Below, one piece after another: positions 63,368 to 64,000 of a stretch of DNA of 64,000 nucleotides. The first letter of the stretch is position 1, and each line of letters opens with the position of its first letter. Position numbers and translations under genes: made by a program. The notes under the pieces were generated by a model, which saw only the letters and a program-made list of their open reading frames with translations, did not search any database and was not told where the DNA came from. This stretch comes from Granulosicoccus sp965214025 (GTDB lineage Bacteria > Pseudomonadota > Gammaproteobacteria > Granulosicoccales > Granulosicoccaceae), in assembly GCA_965214025.1 (NCBI GenBank), contig CBDCAW010000027.1:62001-126000 (forward strand), written 5' to 3'.

Positions 63368-63392
63368 TACTCGCAGGGCAGACAAGTCGGGG

Positions 63393-63959
63393 TCAGACGC
63401 CGTCATAGCCGAGAGCGATCGCGACCGATCCGGGGTCAGCCCTGCCACGGATGTGCAGGACGTACTTACCCATAACTTCGGCCGAGGCACACATGGCCAG
63501 CGCATCCGGCAGATGAGTGCGCCGGAAACCGGCAACGTAGCGTACGAAACCGATCTCCAGACGCTCTTCGCAACCTTCGGCCAGATCTGCTGTCCGGCGA
63601 GCGCCGAAGCGCCGGCGTACGATACGCCACAGGCACACCAACGTCGGCGGATCGAGTAACACGATGGCATCGGCGCGCTTGATTCGTTCAGCAAAGGTGC
63701 GACGGTAGTTGCCATCGAGAATCCAGGCGTCCGGTGCCATCAACCTCTGCAACGTTTCGTCCCATTCGCTGCGAGGTGTCTGCTCCCAACCCGGCTTCCA
63801 ATAGAGGCTATCCAGATGGATGACCGGCAGCGAGGTGTATCTGCCGAGTGCAGCGGCCAGCGTGCTCTTTCCGGCTCCACCATTGCCGATGACGAGAATG
63901 CGTTTGGCGGGTCGTGATGCAACCGGGCGTTCCGCCTCTATTTCGGCACCGCACTTCAT
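63393..63959 (-). CDS. P-loop NTPase, topology-modulation protein/FlaR-like
   Basis: A 188-residue kinase-like P-loop protein. Walker A is GNGGAGKST near residue 27, then LPVIHLDSLYWKPGWEQTPRSEWDETLQRL and WILDGNYRRTFAERI, the usual pattern of the FlaR/topology modulation family. A lid-like region with basic residues follows (WRIVRRRFGARRTADLAEGCEER). Biochemical function in the family is unclear. It is convergent with the TetR gene, 25 bp apart. The first 17 residues may be an extension; the family core starts at KRILVIG. Confidence 0.85.
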   Translation of the reverse strand: MKCGAEIEAERPVASRPAKRILVIGNGGAGKSTLAAALGRYTSLPVIHLDSLYWKPGWEQTPRSEWDETLQRLMAPDAWILDGNYRRTFAERIKRADAIVLLDPPTLVCLWRIVRRRFGARRTADLAEGCEERLEIGFVRYVAGFRRTHLPDALAMCASAEVMGKYVLHIRGRADPGSVAIALGYDGV

Positions 63960-64000
63960 GGCTCGTGCCTCTCGATCACGTGCTGCAGACTGGCAAGAGC

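Overview
The window is 64 kb of mostly GC-rich, densely coded bacterial chromosome. PlsB, an OmpP1/FadL-like TraF-family outer-membrane protein, many secondary and ABC transporters for small organic solutes, and the general gene repertoire fit a free-living gammaproteobacterium, plausibly marine or salt-adapted (osmolyte importer, several sodium symporters). No rRNA, convincing tRNA, CRISPR array or phage module was found.

Layout. 0-10 kb: plsB (5' end outside the window), a TraF-like outer-membrane protein, a spermidine-synthase-like protein coupled to an SLC13/TrkA-C permease, and a TAXI-type TRAP transporter. 10-24 kb: an IclR regulator divergent from a long same-strand run of an OpuC-type quaternary-amine ABC importer (four genes), a nitrilase-family hydrolase, an MttB-family methyltransferase, an acyl-CoA dehydrogenase, an acyl-CoA ligase, two crotonases, an AsnB-type amidotransferase and a zinc alcohol dehydrogenase. 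I read this as a catabolic operon for a carboxylated quaternary amine of the carnitine/butyrobetaine type. 24-33 kb: an orphan DUF1850 protein, a D-lyxose-isomerase-like protein, a HAD protein lacking its nucleophile, a LysR regulator, a DUF1127 protein carrying a 9-bp minisatellite, a PIN-domain protein, a polar amino-acid ABC importer and a MOSC protein.

33-44 kb is a visibly AT-richer island. It holds a two-gene polyketide/fatty-acid assembly line (FAAL-ACAD-ACP followed by KS-AT-ACP-TE) and a divergent LysR regulator. They are separated by a dead IS5-family transposase, and the island is flanked by heptamer tandem repeats and an IS3 orfA relic. It is the best candidate for an undescribed system. 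The domain order predicts activation of a fatty acid, 2,3-desaturation on the carrier, one unreduced malonyl extension and thioesterase release.

44-64 kb: a frameshifted ycaQ-like gene, a ribulokinase-like FGGY kinase, a fumarylpyruvate-hydrolase-like protein, a DUF4212/sodium symporter pair whose large subunit carries five single-base insertions, a MFS permease, an OsmC protein, a branched-chain-amino-acid-type ABC importer with a fused LivH-LivM permease, another sodium:solute symporter, an Eis-like acetyltransferase, a type II haloacid dehalogenase, a DUF418 membrane protein divergent from a TetR regulator, and a small P-loop NTPase.

Caveat: mttB, ycaQ and the DUF4212-linked symporter are broken by single-base insertions, all in the +1 direction and most at short homopolymers. 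These could be real lesions or assembly errors. All function calls come from reading motifs and recalling families, not from database searches.
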